Assembly: GCA_002375765.1 (NCBI GenBank)
Contig: DFMV01000025.1
Span: 1 to 33,433, forward strand
Source of the DNA: Rhizobiales bacterium UBA3584
Lineage (GTDB): Bacteria > Pseudomonadota > Alphaproteobacteria > Rhizobiales > Devosiaceae
Length of the DNA: 33,433 nt
Direction: 5' to 3'
Below the pieces are notes generated by a model. It did no database searches. It was not told where the DNA came from and saw only the letters and a program-made list of their open reading frames with translations. Every line of letters starts with the position of its first letter. The stretch's first letter is position 1. Shown in pieces: positions 32,290-33,433 of the stretch. The position numbers and the translations under genes are program-made.

Positions 32290-32727
32290 CTAATCGCACC
32301 ACCATTCCTCACCATCCGGCCACCAGCGGGCCAGCCGCTCTGTGACGAGCCATTCTCCTATGCCGCGGCCGTCAATCCTGACAGTTGCCAGTGTGCGTCC
32401 ATAACGGTCGGTTCCGCTGCGCCGAACTGTCCAGACGTTGGTGTTGAGCAATTCCACGAGCCTTGCGCTGGCCTGGGCCGCAAGTGCCTTTTCGCGCTCG
32501 CCACCACAGATGTCGGTCTGGGGCTCAGGGGTGTCGAAGCCTTCAAGCCTGATGTTTTCGCCATCCAGCCATATGGTATCGCCATCGACGACGCAGGTTT
32601 TTTCAGGCGTGTTTGGCTGATAGGGGGCACACATCTCCAAGACTGGTTGTGCCCACGCTGAATGGGACAGAGCAAACGCGGCCAAAGCCGATACTGAGCC
32701 AGCGGTCCAATTTGCTCTCATTGTCAT
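32290..32727 (-). CDS. Secreted thermonuclease-like (SNase) protein
   Basis: 145 residues from the ATG at 32727; ATG at 32721 is nearly equivalent. A signal peptide ends near SAWA-QPVL. The OB-fold nuclease core shows VVDGDTIWLDGENIRLEGFD, then DTPEP, then TDRYGRTLATV, with the active-site Arg regions (IRLEG, DRYGR) in place, and ends with a Trp-rich tail (RWWPDGEEWWCD). It is expected to be exported and cut nucleic acids or bind metal; many rhizobial homologues are untested. The start overlaps the stop of a 24-codon ORF. Confidence 0.82.
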   Translation of the reverse strand: MTMRANWTAGSVSALAAFALSHSAWAQPVLEMCAPYQPNTPEKTCVVDGDTIWLDGENIRLEGFDTPEPQTDICGGEREKALAAQASARLVELLNTNVWTVRRSGTDRYGRTLATVRIDGRGIGEWLVTERLARWWPDGEEWWCD

Positions 32728-32798
32728 CTGCCATCCAGTAGGTATTCGATCACTATCACGATCAGCCGCAATATCAGTTTCCAGTCGCGCGGGTCCAT
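32724..32798 (-). CDS. Possible 24-residue hydrophobic peptide upstream of the nuclease gene
   Basis: ATG at 32798 follows a good ribosome site (GGGAG, seven bases away). The peptide begins MDPRDWKLILRLIVIVIEYL, a single hydrophobic helix, and its TGA overlaps the nuclease ATG as ATGA. It may be a small membrane protein or a coupling leader. Confidence 0.4.
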   Translation of the reverse strand: MDPRDWKLILRLIVIVIEYLLDGR

Positions 32799-32867
32799 AC
32801 ACGGTCTCCCAGATCCAATCTGGGCAACATCGTAAGCCTGCGCAGACGGCGCGTGGATAAGTCGGCG

Positions 32868-32960
32868 CTACCAGAACCCAAACAGCTGCTCAAACGCTGG
32901 GGCAAGGCTCAGGACCAGGCAAATCGAGCCTATTACCGCCAGAACCTGAACCTTGCTCAA
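32868..32960 (-). CDS. Possible 30-residue hydrophobic peptide
   Basis: TTG at 32960 overlaps the stop of the next gene upstream as TTGA. The peptide (SKVQVLAVIGSICLVLSLAP and on to FGFW) is one membrane helix. Coupled position and plausible composition support it; no family is known. Confidence 0.4.
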   Translation of the reverse strand: MSKVQVLAVIGSICLVLSLAPAFEQLFGFW

Positions 32961-33124
32961 TTGATTTCACCTTTGAGCTTGGCGATCAGTGCCTCGGCGC
33001 GAATAACGCGCGGGTCTTGCGCCCGAAGATAGGCGGGCATCGCGACCGCAATAATTTCCATAAGTTCATTGAGGCTGGCCAGCACTTCATCGGTGTCCGG
33101 ATGGGGAGCCTGGGCGCTTTTCAT
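32957..33124 (-). CDS. Small hypothetical protein (55 residues)
   Basis: ATG at 33124, TGA at 32957-32959. The sequence (DTDEVLASLNELMEIIAVAM, then VIRAEALIAKLKGEIN) is helical and amphipathic with normal composition. No family is recognised. It is followed by the coupled 30-residue hydrophobic ORF. Confidence 0.5.
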   Translation of the reverse strand: MKSAQAPHPDTDEVLASLNELMEIIAVAMPAYLRAQDPRVIRAEALIAKLKGEIN

Positions 33125-33211
33125 CGGATCGCAATTCTCTTCGATTGTGGAATATCAGTGCTTTGCGCCGCCGCACCTCAAGTGCGGACACGGAGCGTAG
33201 GGCCGCTCGAT

Positions 33212-33412
33212 TTAGCGCAGACTCTCGCAAGCGATGCCATCATTGTCGGCATCGAGCCGGTGCGGGTCCCCCGACCCCTGCGATTCATAAAACCGCTGGG
33301 CCTCGGCCCAGGACCTGAAATCGGAGCAGTCTCTATCGCCCGATTGACCGAACGCAGCGATGGGTACGAGCGCTGTAGCGACTATAATCACAGTGGCGAT
33401 CACTCGTGTCAT
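33212..33412 (-). CDS. Secreted Excalibur calcium-binding domain protein
   Basis: 66 residues. A signal peptide ends near AAFG-QSGD, followed by a single Excalibur domain: [19 protein letters not shown], then [18 protein letters not shown]. The DxDxDG-like loop (DADNDG) and the two cysteines are the domain hallmark. These domains often accompany secreted thermonucleases, and the SNase gene lies about 500 bp downstream on the same strand. Function otherwise unknown. Confidence 0.88.
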   Translation of the reverse strand: MTRVIATVIIVATALVPIAAFGQSGDRDCSDFRSWAEAQRFYESQGSGDPHRLDADNDGIACESLR

Positions 33413-33433
33413 GAGCTACCCCCCAATCGCTGG

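Noticed and set aside
1..33433. CRISPR arrays, tRNA/rRNA genes, insertion sequences, att sites
   Set aside because: No regularly spaced repeats, no cloverleaf-like or rRNA sequence, and no transposase or integrase frame was recognised on reading both strands.

Overview
The window looks like chromosomal DNA of an alphaproteobacterium, most likely of the order Hyphomicrobiales (Devosiaceae/rhizobial type). The grounds are the high GC content, many ATGA/GTGA gene overlaps, Fe3+/AfuA-type ABC transporters, a GTTC-N7-GTTC SOS box of the alphaproteobacterial kind, and small proteins of a type I associate with Hyphomicrobiales. The genus is inferred only. No tRNA, rRNA, CRISPR array or insertion sequence was seen.

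Region 1 (1-14735) is a catabolic gene cluster. A GntR/FCD regulator, a RidA protein and a CobW-type GTPase form one leftward operon. Divergent from it is a cytosine-deaminase-like amidohydrolase. The rest runs leftward from about 14.6 kb: an enolase-superfamily enzyme, a creatinase/prolidase-fold protein without canonical metal ligands, an AtzA/TrzA-type amidohydrolase, a tandem glycine riboswitch, a DadA-like flavoprotein, an opine-dehydrogenase-family protein, a DpaA-like protein, a hydantoinase/dihydropyrimidinase-like amidohydrolase, an unknown protein, a 4-OT tautomerase and an isochorismatase-VOC fusion. Three intergenic regions carry the same direct repeat, GTGATC twice with a 13-bp period, which predicts one GntR regulon. 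The enzyme types suggest breakdown of a cyclic amide or N-heterocycle through amino-acid-like intermediates toward glycine. I recognise no described pathway with this gene set, and no transporter is linked to it inside the window.

Region 2 (15159-15775) is a decayed M24 peptidase gene with several frame changes.

Region 3 (15.75-30.36 kb) is a proposed organophosphate uptake and phosphate disposal locus. It has a fused ABC permease, an ATPase, three tandem paralogous AfuA-like binding proteins, each followed by an intercistronic hairpin, two inositol-monophosphatase-family phosphatases and a convergent LacI regulator. A second unit follows: a dual-specificity-type phosphatase, a YjbB-like Na/Pi transporter with a PhoU domain (probable ATT start), a calcineurin-like phosphoesterase and a TetR regulator. 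Four near-identical palindromes (TGCACAGCTGTGCA type) lie before the ABC operon, before lacI and before the phosphatase unit, tying both units to the LacI protein.

Region 4 (30.3-33.4 kb) holds an SRAP (YedK/HMCES) gene and a divergent zinc-ribbon-like gene sharing an SOS box, several small hypothetical genes (three below the usual ORF length cut-off), a secreted thermonuclease-like protein and a secreted Excalibur-domain protein.
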